64,000 nt of DNA from Prosopocoilus inquinatus (GCA_036172665.1 CM069872.1:53430101-53494100), one strand, 5' to 3'. Shown: positions 11,721 to 24,440, counted from the stretch's first letter. Notes: generated by a model not told the origin, from the sequence alone. Program-made: numbers and translations.

Positions 11721-13499
11721 AAAAACGTGCTCGCTCATCAAATGTGTTGATAATTTTGATACATCGACCTTTGGACCCGAACGCACTTTGTCACATGCTC
11801 TACGGGTAGTATAAAAAGTAAAATTTGTAAAAACAAGTTAGTTAGTTATCAGTTAGAATAAATCGGTGGTTAGTAGTAACAGGGCTCGGTTCAGTACGTC
11901 GCGCTCACTTCGAGTGAATTCGTGATTGGCTTCGGATGAGGAGCGAGAGAATAGTACCGGCTGGATTTCAGTCCATTGCGATGAGTTTATGATTGCGTTG
12001 AATATTTTTTTCGTCGAAAGTGTCGCGCGAAAACGACCGAAAGAAAAAAAAGGAAAACTTGGCGGCCGAATTTGCATCTCGCACTTTCCGAACATTTAAT
12101 ATTCCCTTCGAGTGGCGTTTAATTCCAACGTGTAGTGAGAGGCCCTTTTTCGTACTCATGAATATTTATACGCGGTCCGGAATCTTTTGTGCGCGCGACA
12201 GAGAAATTATTCAAATTGCGGACGCTAAACCGCCGTTCCGCCCCCCCCCCCCCCCCCACGTCGCCACCCACAAATAGAGAGAGATTCCGCGCGGCGTCGA
12301 AACTTCCGCGCCACTTTCGCATATTAACAAAAAAAGAAGAAGAAAACGGCGGCAGCGGCGGCAATTATCGGGGCGCGCTTTGTTTTCCGATTTTTAAAGT
12401 GCCGGGGGGTGGAAGCGAGGGGGTGAGTGATGGTTTGACAACAGCCGACATCAATTAATCAGCTCGGCTTGTGTCGATATCTCGGCAAAAAAAAACACAA
12501 CAGTAGACGGCGATGATGATGATGATGATGTTTTGTCAGGCGTTACGGGTGCACCGCGGATACGATATTCATATTGTGCTCCGTGCTGGGGTGGTGGCGG
12601 GGGAGGGAAAACTCCGAAAAAGTAATTCACCGCGCGTCGCTCCTCAGAAATACGTCCGCATAATGAAGTCAAACGAAGAGGAAAAAGAAGCTCGGGTGAG
12701 CCCAGAAGAAACCACTGGAAAATAAGGAAAACGTATGCCGTATGAATTTTTTATTGCCACCGTTTGTATTAAGATTTGAAGCCCTCACTCTCGCGTACCC
12801 CTCCTACGCTCCACCCCCCCCCCCACGGCAACATTTTTGATTTGACTCACTACTCACACGGCAATAAATACGAAATCAAATCTGCGTTTACTGCAGGCGA
12901 TAGCGCCGTCCATTTGAACAGCTGACATATCGTCGAAAGCACGGACACGACATTTCTACCCCCCTCCCCGTCGACGGATTCCGCCGGCATCCATTCGTTC
13001 ATTCATTACATTCAGCCGCACGTAGAAGTTTAAATTTTCCGCAGTCGTCGGCGCGATTTTCGATGGGCGCCGGCACGTTCCCGCCCGGTAATGGACGGTT
13101 TTACGGGGGGCACGACGACGACGACGATGCCGACGTATTCCGAACACGCTCCGGCTCGTAATTACACGTGAAATACCATCGCCGGGTATCTCCCGAGACG
13201 GAGAAGCCGTCACATACGCAAGAAGCAACTCGAAGGCATTTTCAACCGATGCAGCAAGAAAATGTAAGCGGTTCTTGCGCTTTGAGTGGGAAGGGGTAAG
13301 AGAGGGGGGAGAAGAAGAAACAATTGTCTCTGAATAAATTAAAAAAACTCTAGGAAATTCAGGTCGGGGGGAGTAATAAGAAAAAACGTTTTTTTTTTTC
13401 AAAAATAGCAAATAACGTCCGTATCTCGCTCGCCCCCACCCCCCAAGTATTTACGACCTTACTTTTCTTAAATCACATTATCACGTGGTTGACTATTCC
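11721..13499. other. No gene seen
   Basis: Unique GC-rich sequence with a C-tract at 12241-12257 and an ATG triplet run at 12512-12531. The 151-aa minus frame at 12956-13411 has a low-complexity RRHRRRRR stretch and no domain. Confidence 0.5.
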
Positions 13500-15012
13500 G
13501 ATTTTATTTCGGGGCCCAACCCGATCCGATTTCCGTTCTCGCCTGTGTGTCTTGCGCGGGGATTGTTTTGGTAAGTTAGTTTCTCTCTTATTTGGTGGTC
13601 AGGTGTTTGTTTGTCGATCGTTCGTTTATCAAGGCAAGTTCCGTTTATCTTAAACGGTGTCTATTACTTTCTCCCTCCGCGCCGCCCTCGTTTTTTCTTA
13701 TCCGAAATCCACTCGTACTTTCCGATAGCCGTCGCAAACATCGTCATTCCGTTAAATTTGTGTTGTTAAAATTGAGTTCTTTTGAAATAATCTGTATTCG
13801 TCCCCCGCCCCCGCGCCCTCAAGCCGAGAGGGTGCAACGGGCACGTTTACCTAAAAACCGCTTTACTTGTAAAAGTTAGTTTGCCGAGCCGAAAGGGAAA
13901 AACGCGGCGGCCTAACGATTTATGTAATGACCGGGGGAATTACAGGCGCGCCGTAAACATTCCGCGCCCACCGAACCGCGTCGCGATATATAATAACATC
14001 GGCGAGATAAATTTAATGCCGACTGTCACATTTCTGAATATATGGCCGCCACCTGTTACGTCCGGATTGCCGTAATCGAACGAGCGAGCTTCTGTCTTTT
14101 TATTGCCGTCCCGCTTTTACGGAGCATAATTTCTGGTGAGCGGCGGGCGGCGGCCTGGCTTATTTTACGCGATGTTTCGGAGCGAACGGGAGAGCGGAAA
14201 AAGAAAGAAAGAGAGAAGACAAAAGAAGAAAGAAAAACAAAAAAGCTGCTGCGACACCTCGTTGAACCTCTCTCGCGCGAGCGCTAATTTAATTCGCCCG
14301 ATAAAAATTGATTGCGAGAGCGCGAGAAGGGCAATGATAATTAACGCTGACACTAACGTGCACTCTCAGGATTTCAGTACGTTTGTGATCTTCGATAGTT
14401 TATTAGGTTTTGTAACCTCATGGTGTAGGTCGGTACGTACTGCCGTTGTTACGGGCTCGTTTCGTTTTAACAAACATTTCATGTCGGATTAGTGAAATTT
14501 ATTTTTATAGGCCCGCCGACCCTGAATCCATGTTTCTTCACGTCTTACTAAAATCGTCGTCGATCTTACTGAACCTTTCGCTGAACCGTACTCTTAAAAA
14601 TACGTTCCGTAATTTTTGCCGAGGCGTCATTTCTACGGATTTGTTTAGATTTTTGCAAGATTTTTTTTTTTAATTTTGACCTAACGTGCTCGCCCATTTT
14701 TAATTTCAGCGTCGACATCTTAACTTCGTATTCTGGCGTTCGGTTATGCGTACCCCCATATTCAGCGGCGTTTTTAACGTCCTTAAGGTACCCTCCCTGA
14801 GGCGGCGAGTGTGCAAACTACAACTCAAATCCTCGATTGAAGTATTTGTTTTTCACCTCGAAGCTTTATATTCCTGTTTTTGGGGGGGACGGGGGCGTAA
14901 TAGATTCGATTTCCGTTCTTGTTTATCTGGAGAATTGTTTTGGTAAGTCAGTATATTCTTATTTGGCACTTAAACTGAGGTATTTGTGGGCAGGTTTCGT
15001 TTACCCTAAACG
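13500..15012 (+). repeat. Diverged duplicate pair, about 1.37 kb apart
   Basis: CGATTTCCGTTCTCGCC...GGATTGTTTTGGTAAGTTAG and CGTTTATCTTAAACGGTGT at 13520-13660 recur as CGATTTCCGTTCTTG...GAATTGTTTTGGTAAGTCAG and CGTTTACCCTAAACGGTGT at 14900-15015. The sequence between them is unique, with a purine-rich AGAAAGAAAG tract near 14200. Confidence 0.7.
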
Positions 15013-15039
15013 GTGTTTATAATTTTCTGCCGTCACGTC

Positions 15040-15500
15040 ATTCGATTCCGGACAGTTAACCCGTCCTGGACCATTCGTCAAACCTATCAGTCTAGTCAGC
15101 GGCGCTGGCAGCGCTTTTTACAGCTCGTTGACCTTCAATCAGCCCCAGGAAATCCACTGGCTGTAGACATCCCTCCTCTGCAAGCTTTACTTCGCCAACA
15201 GACAGACCAGAGTTTGACTTCTGTCAAGATCGAAGGTTGTCTACTTCAGCCCCATGTTTTCCTTCAATCATCCCCAAGCAATCCACTGCCTATTGGCATC
15301 ACCCCGACGACTGCAGACCGTTAACCAGTCCTGGACCATTCGCCAACCCCGTCAGTCCAGTCAGCGGCCCTGTATAGATGGCAGCTCGTTGACCTTCAAT
15401 CAGCCCTAGGCAATTCTCACTGCCTGTAGACGTTCCCCCGCAGCAAGCTTTACTTCGCCAACAGGCAGGCCCGACTTTGACTTCCGTCGAGGTCGCTTTC
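15040..15500 (+). repeat. Tandem duplication, about 267-bp unit
   Basis: TTAACCCGTCCTGGACCATTCG at 15055 recurs as TTAACCAGTCCTGGACCATTCG at 15322. CAGCTCGTTGACCTTCAATCAG and GCAAGCTTTACTTCGCCAACAG recur in both units. The 103-aa frame here is a by-product of the first unit. Confidence 0.85.
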
Positions 15501-15699
15501 TTGACCTTAGTACACTCCCGACTTTCACAGTAACTACTATATTTATTGTTTGCGCATTGATAATTGCATTTTCGGGGGAATTACGCCAGGTAACGGTAAT
15601 GACGTCGGAGGGCTGACCGCACCACGGTGATGGCTGAGGAACCACGCCAGAGAAGAGCGTGTGGGCGGATTTACTGCGCTGAGTGCTGATGGGAAAATC

Positions 15700-16620
15700 G
15701 TACTGTTAATTCTATGGAACGTTTGGTTGGTAACGGAAGGAACTACCGTGGGGCTGTTTTCTGTTGAAATTCCGCGGAAGACCAGCAGAGCACCCCTTGA
15801 TCAGGTAGCGTCCCGCTTTTTATAACGAGATGCCCTTTCCAAAGGTGACAATGACGAGAATTAGACCTTGCCATGACATCATAACCTCAATAAAATCACA
15901 ATATATGAGATAGTCTGGATTAACTCTTGTAGAATTGTAATGTCAATACTTTTGGATCATATATGTCTTTGCTCTTTGGACAATTTGTTTTGTTTATTTT
16001 TTCTGAGCCTCTGCGATGGCGCAGATTCCGTGGAAGTCCAGCAGAACGTCCCTGGATCTGGCTGCGCCTCGCCTTTTATAACGAGACGCACGCTCCTCCC
16101 AATTGCGACATGAACCAGTCCAAGCGGCAGGTGATTAATCATCCATAATAACAAGTCTCATTACATTTTCAAATGGACGAGAATTAAACCTTGCCATAAC
16201 CATCAAAACACAAATCCATAACCTCAATAAAATCATAACAAATGAGATAGAAAGGATTGACTCTTGTAGAATTGTAATATCAATTCTTTTTGGTCGGATG
16301 TCTTTACTGTTTGGACGATTTGTTTTATTTTTTTCTTCTGAGCCTCTGCGATGGCGCAGATTCCGCGGAAGAACAGCAAAGCGCCCCTTGATCTGGCAGC
16401 GCCTCGCCTTTTATAACGAGATGGCCCTACTAACTGTGACATGAACTGCATGAACCGGTCCTAGCGGCAGGTGGATGGTCATCCGCAATAAGAAACAGCC
16501 CCATTACATTTTTCACATAAACGAGGAATTAGGAATCTCTGCAATGGCGCAGATTCCGCGGAACACAAGCTCAGCATGTCTAGATCTGGTAGCTCCTCGC
16601 TTTTTATAACGAGAGGTTCG
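15700..16620 (+). repeat. Tandem repeat, about 330-bp unit, three to four copies
   Basis: GCCTCTGCGATGGCGCAGATTCCG occurs at about 16010 and 16344, with relatives near 15770 and 16540. Each is followed by a CCCCTTGATCTGG...TTTTATAACGAGA block. ACCTTGCCAT and CTCTTGTAGAATTGTAAT recur between them. Confidence 0.85.
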
Positions 16621-16799
16621 AACTTGGATAGGACGGTATTGCGGGTTTTTGTTTTCGTCAAGAAATTAACGCCCGCTATAATTTCCAACAATTTTTTTTT
16701 CTTTAATATCTCGTGACCGGTAAAATCAAAGTACTGGAAAATGTTCTTGGTTGGCAAAAGAATTCGTGAATGTGGTTCGTCGTTTAATGAGTTGGAACG

Positions 16800-19240
16800 G
16801 TGCTCCCCCGAACAAAAGTGGAAAGAAAAAAAAACAAATCGCCGGCAGCCGTTCTTTTGCGCCGGCGAACGAATAATCGCAAGTGCCGAAGAAAATTAAA
16901 GAAAAATAGCGAAACGGCGACCTTTAATTAAATTTTTAATTGGAGCGGCGGCGTAGGGGGGGGGGCGTCGGTTGTGAACGCTCTGGTACCACAGTAATTG
17001 AAGGCGGCGGCGGCGGCGGTGAACGCTCTTTTGTGTTTACGTCACTGAAATTAGTTTGTTGTAAGTTTTCGCGCCCGTAACATGTCAGAGCGCGGATTTA
17101 TTATGCATTTAAAAGTTGGCAGCCACAATGGAGACGCTCGCGTAAATTTACCTTTTTTTTTTTTTTTTCAAAAAAAAAGAAAAGAAAAAACGTGTGCGAT
17201 CCGTTTTGCTCGCTTCCTGTACACGTCGTATATTTTCAACGCCGCCGCGCCGTTCGACCAGGCGCTCTTAAAAGCACCCGGGGCCCGCGGGACGGCGCCC
17301 TTTCACGTCCGGACTTCGTTCGTCTCTTCTGCAATATTTTATTTATGGGCCCGCGGGAGCGTCCCGAAGCCACGCCGCCGCCGGACCATTACCCCGCGGT
17401 GGGTTAGCACGTGCGCGGCGTAAATCCTTTACGCCCCGAGGGGCGAAGGGGAAGGGGCGGGCATCTCCCCGGGCGCACTTAGGAACCGCAACTCCGATTT
17501 TTACGGTTACTGTTAGTGGCCGTTTGGAACCGCCGACGCACGCAGATAATTCTAAATAAGAAGGAGAGCGTTTTATTTTCGCTTACTCTTCGATGTAATT
17601 GAAGGGCGGCGGGGTGGGAGGGATGAAAGGATTGCGTTCTCACAAACTTGCGCTGGCGCAGTCGGTAGTAGATACGAACGTTATTTTCCGTAACGGAAAA
17701 AGAAGTAATATGTTGTTTCGCGTAAAAGTTTTTAATGAACCCAACGGTTTTGTTGGTTTACATCCAATTACTACCGGAGTATTCCATCTGCTTCAAAACT
17801 GCACAAAAAGCAGGAGCGGAGGCGGCGGCAGCGTAACTTTTAACAAACTCAGCGCCCGGCATACATTACAACGGTAATTACGAACGGCAGTCGATGGCGT
17901 CTGGTTGGTTGACGAAGTCGCTCGCGTATTGTTAACAATCGTTTACGTCGGGTGGCGGCGGCGGCGGCACATTTCATAACATAAATCCGAATGCGTGTTC
18001 GTCTTGTACACGTTTCCAAAAATGAAATTCCTGCCGCATATTTTATTTAAGGCCGACGGCCGACAATGCGCGCCGCGCTTCTTCCCAGGCCTTTGTTCGA
18101 AGCGAGCGACCTTTTTTTTTTCTTCTTCTCCTTCGAAAGGCGCCGCCGCGCCGTCTTGATTTAATAAATATAATAAACATATTGTTGTGTTGTTCTTTAT
18201 CGCGAGGAGGGGCGTGGAGGCGACGCCCTTTTTTAATTTGAAATCGGCGGATGGGAATCTCAAAACAGCTCAACGCAAAAAGAAAAATTTTCCTACGCTA
18301 TTACAAATTCTCGACTGGCGCTTCAGAACCGTCGGATCAAGAAAAATAAAACGCAGTGAGTGATCAAAAATGTTAAACTCTCGCACGGTGATGGAATCTT
18401 GACGTGTTCCTTCGGGGGTGGACGGATATCCCTCCCCCCGCCCCTCTCAACGCCGAACAGGCTGATGAGGAAATTTCCAAGCGAGTTCATCCTGTTTAAG
18501 CCGAAACAAGTTTTTCCGCCGCCGAAACTACTTCGCCAACTATTCTAATTATCGGGGCGTTATCTAAAAATGCAAGAGCCCGAAGAAGAAGAAGGAAAAA
18601 AAAAGCGAAAAGGGCCTACGCCCGGTAAATTCCCGCCGACGACGACGTCGACGTCGTAGTCGTAAACTTGATAAATGCCTCGAAGTTACAAGCGCAAGAT
18701 TATGTTGCCGGCATCAGAGTTTTCAAAACTGTATTAAGAGTAGGGCGCGGGGGTGAAACGGGAGGGGGGGGGGAGGTACTTACCACCCGAAAACCGATAA
18801 CTCTGCGGTGAGATTAATCAGAATCAGCGTGTCGGTAACGAGACGGATTCGTTGGGTTTGGTTATACGGACGGACGTCAGATTTGTGACGGTGTTATGGA
18901 TCACGTGATCAAGTAAATCGCTGACGGTATCAGCGCCGCGCTCTCGGGGCGACGGCCGACGTACCTGGGAGTTAAGAACGACGGATTCGACGCCATTCGT
19001 TATCAGAAAATCACAGAAACCGGAAGGGCAGGCGTTCGTTCGTCTTAAAACGTGGTCGGCTATTTTTCGTATCCGCTCGCCGCGGAATTGCAATTTCACG
19101 TCGTTGCAATTGTTTGGAAAAAGTAAACGCAATTAATTTCGAAGTTACCGTTTCAGAATTGTGCGAAGAAATTAGGATCCATTAAGCGCCTTGCGCATTG
19201 CAAAAAGAAAGATAAAATTCCACGCAGCTTATTACGGGAT
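16800..19240. other. No gene seen; unique sequence
   Basis: Contains GGC triplet runs near 17003 and 17954 and T/A tracts near 17153-17188. At 17650-17675 there is CTGGCGCAGTCGGTAG, which resembles primer-binding sites of some insect gypsy-type elements. No LTR or gag frame flanks it. The other frames are short or low-complexity. Confidence 0.5.
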
Positions 19241-19795
19241 CGAATTACCGTTTCATGATTATGTGAAGGTCAGTACTGTACTTACTTGAATTCGTTATTC
19301 AAGTTGATTATCGTATCGAATCCAACTTGCCATTTTTCTTCTGTTCTTTTCCCTATCGGGAGGTATACGCTGTGAATCTGTCTATTTCCTCGAGGTCGCC
19401 ACTATGACACCCCTGCTCGAAAGTCATTTATGTACGATATTAATACACGCTGTGAATGCTCTATTCCCTCGAAGTCGCCACTATGACACCCCTGCTCGAA
19501 AGTCATTTATGTACGATATTAATACACGCTGTGAATGCTATATTCCCTCGAAGTCGCCACTACACACCCCTGCTCGAAAGTCATTTATGTACGATATTTC
19601 GTATGACAGCATCGAGCGAAGTTTGAGGTTTTCACGAGAGAAGGCGTCCCACCGTTGTCATTTGACTACAACCGTCACGCGGCAACACTGATCGGCCGAA
19701 AAACTTCAAAACGTACACATCTTCATAACGTTTTAAAATCGACGTAATTTAATAATTGTCTAATGTAAATATTTTCGGCACACATGCTTACTCAG
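19240..19795 (-). repeat. Family B copy, inverted, with 79-bp internal array
   Basis: On the minus strand it carries the family B blocks in order: CCGAAAATATTTACAT, GACGCCTTCTCTCGTGAAAAC, GGCGACTTCGAGG and GATACGATAATCAACTTGAA. ACACCCCTGCTCGAAAGTCAT recurs at 19407, 19486 and 19564, giving a 79-bp triplicate that produces the 95-aa frame at 19404-19691. Confidence 0.85.
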
Positions 19796-19799
19796 TGGT

Positions 19800-20320
19800 T
19801 GATGGTTGGGCTTAAAATAACCTAAATAATTCGTACGCAACACGATGCTCAACTTAAACAATGATTAAATTCGCACCGACTGTCGTACATCGATGATCTT
19901 CGAGCAGGTGCGTCGTAGTGGCGACGTCAAGGAAATGGAACGTTCACAGCGTGTACAGTCGTACATTTCCCGGTAGGGGAAAGATCAGAAGAAAACGTTA
20001 AATGGAGTACACAAACATGAACCGAAAATATTTTTACGTAAACAAATTACGTCAATCGTAAAACAGAAATGTGCGTTGCTTCATGAGACGCACTCGCAGG
20101 GGAATGCGTTGAACTTCAACATCGATGTTATCATTCTCCAGTCGTATCTCGATGACTTTCGAGCAGAAGCGTCGTAATGGCGTCCTCGAAGAAAGTGGAA
20201 CCTACGCAGTATACCAGTGGTAGGCAGTCGTTAAACCTACCTCCCGGTCTAGGAACGAATAGTAGCAATGTAAAAGCGAAAATAGAAAGCGGATTCCTCT
20301 ATTAAAACAAAGAAATCATT
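19800..20320 (+). repeat. Family B copy, direct orientation
   Basis: GATCTTCGAGCAGGTGCGTCGTAGTGGCGAC, GTCGTACATTTCCCGGTAG and ACCGAAAATATTTTTACGTAAA are in plus orientation. It ends in CGGATTCCTCTATTAAAACAAAGAAATCA, a terminus shared with the copy ending near 31660. It lies head to head with the inverted copy just upstream. Confidence 0.8.
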
Positions 20321-21400
20321 TACTAACGTCGCGCACGCTAATATTGCAACCTAATTACCTCCGATTGTAATGCAGATTCGGTTTATTTGCTCGGAAGAAT
20401 TTGCTCAAAAGCGGCATTAGTAATTAACCCGTAACAGAATCTTCGGTTGTCAGGCGCAGAGAATATACTCCTCGCTAAATTGTTAAGTTCAGTGGAAATG
20501 GTAAGGGGAATATCCTCTCTAGTTAAGAACAATTGAAGATTTTGTGAGTCCCTGTTTTGGGTCGGCTGTCGAAATAACCTTGTTTCGAAGGCATTTACCA
20601 AACGAGAAACAACATTGATTATACCATTTGAAGAACGACATGATTTCGTTGCTCGCTTGCGCGAAACTTTTATTCTCCCTCGTATCCGTATCATCGATAA
20701 AATAAACTGCAGATTAATCACGTTAATTCCCGTCCCGGAATAAGCGCCGCCGAAAAATTACGGGCAATAAAACTTTGTTGCAGTTTTGTAGTTTAGTTTC
20801 CTGCAACTTCTCCCATTTGCGTAAATTTCCCGAAAGGCTCGCTCGGTCGGTCACACACACACACATGCCCAGTCGAGATAGGAATCGGAGAGAGATACCA
20901 TAACTCATCCCGAAACAATTTTCTCATTAAGAACGCATCAGATCCGGGCCCGGAGTAAATTGCCTCCTTCTTTAATAAGGAGGAACGAAACCGGGCGGCG
21001 CGGCGCGGCGCGGCGACGGCGGTGGCAACATTAATTCATTTTCGTCCATTGACGTCCTCCGAGATAAAGCGTCTGGAAGTTCTCGTTATTTCTGTATTAG
21101 GCCTTCATTCATTTTCTTATCTTATTTTAAAGCGAGCTCCGAGTCTTACAACGGTTGTTATTAAACGCGTTTCGGCCCTTATCGCGGCGGGCACGTCTAT
21201 GTTTTATAGTTTAATTTCCGTGTGCGCGCAACAAAATGTATAACGAGTCTGGATTTTTATTCGCCGGGGAAAAACCGGAGCAAACTTTGAGCAGGTACGG
21301 TACAGCCATCCATTATACTGGAGTTTCTTCTTACACCAGTCTTAATTGTGACTTGCTCCCCCTTCATTCAATTCCTGTTTTTTTTTTTTAATATTTTAGA
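20321..21400. other. No gene seen
   Basis: Unique sequence with a CGGCG run near 20995-21013 and an ACAC run near 20853. The 112-aa minus frame at 20383-20721 has no domain that I recognise. Confidence 0.5.
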
Positions 21401-21404
21401 TTAC

Positions 21405-22640
21405 AACATCATAATCCGGCCTAAGAAGACCTTCTCACGCACCATACTAGCCCCTAAACTTTTCAAACATCATCATGATCCGGCCTAAGAAGGATCTTTT
21501 GTACCATGCCGGCGCCAGGCTTTTCGAACATGATGATCCGGCCTAAGAAGACCGTTTTATACACCATTCTAGCTTCCAAGCTTTCCGAAAAACAACAGGA
21601 TCCGTCTATTTTATGCACCATGCTGGCCTAAAGTTTTTCAAACATCACGATCCGGCTTAAGAAGACTTTTTTATAAACACACTATCCCCCGAGCTTTTCA
21701 AACAACGTCATGATACGGCTTAAGAAGTCTTTTCTTATATACCGTTCTGATTTCGAGCTTTTCACAAAGCAAGTCCGGGATTACGACATCATGATCCGGC
21801 CTAAGAAGACTTTTTTATACACCATTTTAGTCCTCAAGCTTTTCTTCAAACAACATCACGATTCGACCTTAAGAAGTTATATGCCGTACTGGTTTCGAGC
21901 TCCTCAAAGCGTGATCCGGCCTAGGAAGACTTTTCTTATACACAATTCTAACTCCTAAACTCTTCAAATAACATGATCCGGCCTAAGAAGGCTTCTTTGT
22001 AGACACAAGCCCCCAAGTTTCTCAAACAACGTCATGATCCGGCTCAAGAAGTCTCTTTTTTTAAACAGCTTTTCAAAGCACGTCAGGAATGCTAGCTGGC
22101 CAGGACTACGTCTACTTAACACCTTCGTTATTATTGATATTTCTCGGCTCGCGTCATTTTCAACTGTTTGCCGATGATCTAACAATTGATCTCGTGATCT
22201 ACATCTGCAGAGCAGCGCATAAATCGTTTAAAGAAGGGGGAGAAGTATCTTCCTACGTCGGAATGAGATGCGTCGTGGAGCGCTGAAGTCTTCTTAGGCC
22301 GGATCATGATCCAGGGTTTCACGACATCTCGTAGGACGTATTAAAAAAAGGTCTTCTTAGGTCGAATCATGATCCAGGACTTTACGACATCTCGTAGGAT
22401 GTAATAAAAAAAGGTCTTCTTAAGCCGGATCAAATCCGTCCTAAAGCGACGGATCATGATCCGGTATGGTCTAAGAAGACCGTTTTCTATACGTCCTACG
22501 GGTGCTATGTTTTAAAAAAGGGGAAGAAATGTTTTAGGCGGGAACTTCCTACATCAGAATAAGACACGACGTAAAGCGCCGGATCATAATCCGGATTAAG
22601 AAGACTTTTTTTGTACACCATAGGGGCCCCAAGCTTTTCG
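21405..22640. repeat. Family C array (GATCCGGCCTAAGAAGAC), both orientations
   Basis: At least ten plus-orientation units (for example near 21413, 21478, 21534, 21655, 21800, 21911 and 21975) with spacing of about 60-80 bp, each with AAGACTTTTTTATACACCAT and CAAGCTTTTC. From 22285 to 22430 the same motif runs in minus orientation (GTCTTCTTAGGCCGGATCATGATCC), then plus again to 22620. The abutting forms make a perfect palindrome core, GGATCATGATCC. Confidence 0.88.
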
Positions 22641-22759
22641 GAGCTTGTCGGAGCGGCGCGCCAGCTAGATATTCATTTGTTGTCCCTTTGTTAGGTCGAG
22701 TTCTCCATCCTTTTCCCGCTCACAAAACTTTGGACTTTGACTGTTTTTCCCCAAAATTT

Positions 22760-23000
22760 AGATTTTTTAACAGAGAAATATTCAATTAATGTAAGCAGCA
22801 CAGAATTTAAGGCGAATGATTTTAGGTTTAATTAACAAAATCGCAAGTTCGGTCGTCGACACAGGCTTAATCGAAACGCGGATTGGTCTAACATGATTTA
22901 TCTATGTCTGCTTAGCTCGCAATTAACGTCTTAATAGGGGGAATTCCATTCTGACAAATGGCACCCGTCGTAATTATAACTTATCATCGTCTAACGCCCC
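22760..23000 (+). repeat. Dispersed family A, copy 3
   Basis: AATTTAAGGCGAATGATTTTAGG, TCGCAAGTTCGGTCGTCGACA and GGGGGAATTCCATTCTGACAA match the copies at 6.3 and 11.5 kb. Confidence 0.8.
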
Positions 23001-23054
23001 TTCCATTTTCGTTCTTGACACGATCGAGGCGCCGCGTCCTTTTTCGCAATGTGA

Positions 23055-23260
23055 CAGAATGCCTAGCTCAGTGGAGATGGACGTGAATCACCTACGTACA
23101 GCAAGTTCAGAGTATGAGCCAGCTCAGTGGAGATGGGCATAGGTAATCTACGTACAGCAAGTTCAGAAGCAAAACAAAAGTATGCTTAATGTGCCCCAGC
23201 TCAGTGGAGACGGACGTGGGTAATCTACGATCAGAAGCAAAACAGCAAAAGTATGCTTGA
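23055..23260 (+). repeat. CTCAGTGGAGATGG box family, three units (plus orientation)
   Basis: AGCTCAGTGGAGATGGACGTG-type units occur near 23065, 23120 and 23200, each followed by a ...ATCTACG(TACAGCAAGTTCAG) segment. The 23020-23055 flank is the reverse complement of the flank at 11340-11390, so box plus flank was inverted relative to family A between the two loci. Confidence 0.85.
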
Positions 23261-24324
23261 ACTAGAGAAACGTTCGCTTGGATGCTTTCAGGATGAAACA
23301 ACTGCGAAACACTCAATTGATTTAACCGACACAAGGGCGGCGGAGGGAGGGGGGTTAGTCCCGCACCACCAATAAATACTTTTGATGTTGTTTCAAATTG
23401 CGTAAATAGTGGGAACCAGTGAATTCTGCAGCTCGTCACGCCGTCCCCCGCCCCCACCGTCGCAATTCAATAAAATATTGAAAATCAATAAACGCGATTT
23501 AATGTGACGGAACGGCTCGTTTTCATTTGTTTAATAGACGCGCGAGCCATTAACTTTGCCGAAATTATCGACGGCGATGAACAACTGAACAACGGAACAA
23601 CGGAACAACGCCGCCGCCGCCACCACTTCGCACGCGCGCGTTAACCCAATTACGCGAATTACAAACGAATAATATTGAATATATTGTTACGACCGGTGTG
23701 TGGGTTTAAGTCTTTGGTGGCCGGGAGGGGAGGAGCGGCGAATTGTCTTTCGTGGCGGTTCTGCTGCTGCTAATTGAATCCAATAAATCTCGCTCAGATG
23801 AAGCGATAGCCGGGGGTTTTGACAAAATATCTGCTTCCGCTGTGTTAACTTTTAGTGTGTTAACGCCGACCGGCTCGCCCGTACGTACCTAACGAGAGTT
23901 ATCGGCCCGGAACGAGTTAATGCAGATTACGCCCGGCGTAGAAAATCCATAAACCCGCCAGGCGGCGTCACGACGCGTTAGCGTCCATCCTCACGTAACT
24001 GCAAGGACACAGCGTGTTGGCATTCGAATGTGATTTGTTTAACTACGCGTTTAATTAATGGGGGTTAACAAAAAGAAACGCGAACCTCTGCTTCTGTTGA
24101 GGTGCCTCCCTGTCGTCTTAGAAATTTCACGAAATTTGCGTTGTGTCTGCCAGACGGTGCGGGGGCGGGAGTATGGGGGCGAGGCAATTAAAAAAGGGTA
24201 TCGATCAACAATCTTTCAAACAATATTGCGATGCACTAGGTACCTGCATAGGTCGTCCTGTGTAAATATTTGCAGTACGTGACGCAGCCGTAAGCTACAA
24301 TTTCAATTCCGCTATTGTTTCCAG
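23261..24324. other. No exon seen upstream of the first LHFPL exon
   Basis: Unique sequence. I looked here for the LHFPL exon encoding the start codon and first membrane segment and found no hydrophobic open stretch ending in a donor site. Confidence 0.5.
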
Positions 24325-24440
24325 GGTCGATTATTAGGAAAGGTGGACGCATACTTCAGCTCGTTCCGACGCTGCAACTACCCCCGAGTGAGCCCCCAGG
24401 GGGTCGTCGAAATCGTGGAGGAATGCGGCCGATACTCGAG
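24325..24440 (+). CDS. LHFPL tetraspan family gene, internal exon 1 of 4 visible (first extracellular loop)
   Basis: The exon encodes 38 complete codons plus two bases of a split arginine codon. The peptide begins GRLLGKVDAYFSS, contains FRRCNYPR and ends EECGRYSR. It matches the first extracellular loop of LHFPL proteins, where two cysteines (residues 17 and 34 of the visible peptide) precede an aromatic/charged stretch leading into transmembrane segment 2. The acceptor is a pyrimidine-rich ...GTTTCCAG and the donor is GAG|GTAAAT. The split AG joins the G that opens the next exon at 42749, restoring AGG. The entry phase cannot be fixed because the preceding exon (start codon and first membrane segment) is not seen; phase 0 fits the open frame. 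The following intron is 18.3 kb. The assignment rests mainly on seamless joining with the next three exons. The LHFPL subtype is unresolved. Confidence 0.86.

Noticed and set aside
14042..14287. Candidate first LHFPL exon (hydrophobic MAATCYVRIAVIERASFCLF)
   Set aside because: Lacks the LHFPL first-segment pattern, runs into a lysine/glutamate low-complexity tract and has no donor site in phase.
17650..17877. Gypsy-type retroelement (CTGGCGCAGTCGGTAG)
   Set aside because: The motif is isolated. No LTR pair, gag or pol sequence follows.
23063..23240. tRNA-derived SINE (TAGCTCAGTGG resembles a pol III A-box)
   Set aside because: No B-box at a suitable distance in any unit, no tRNA fold and no tailed 3' end.
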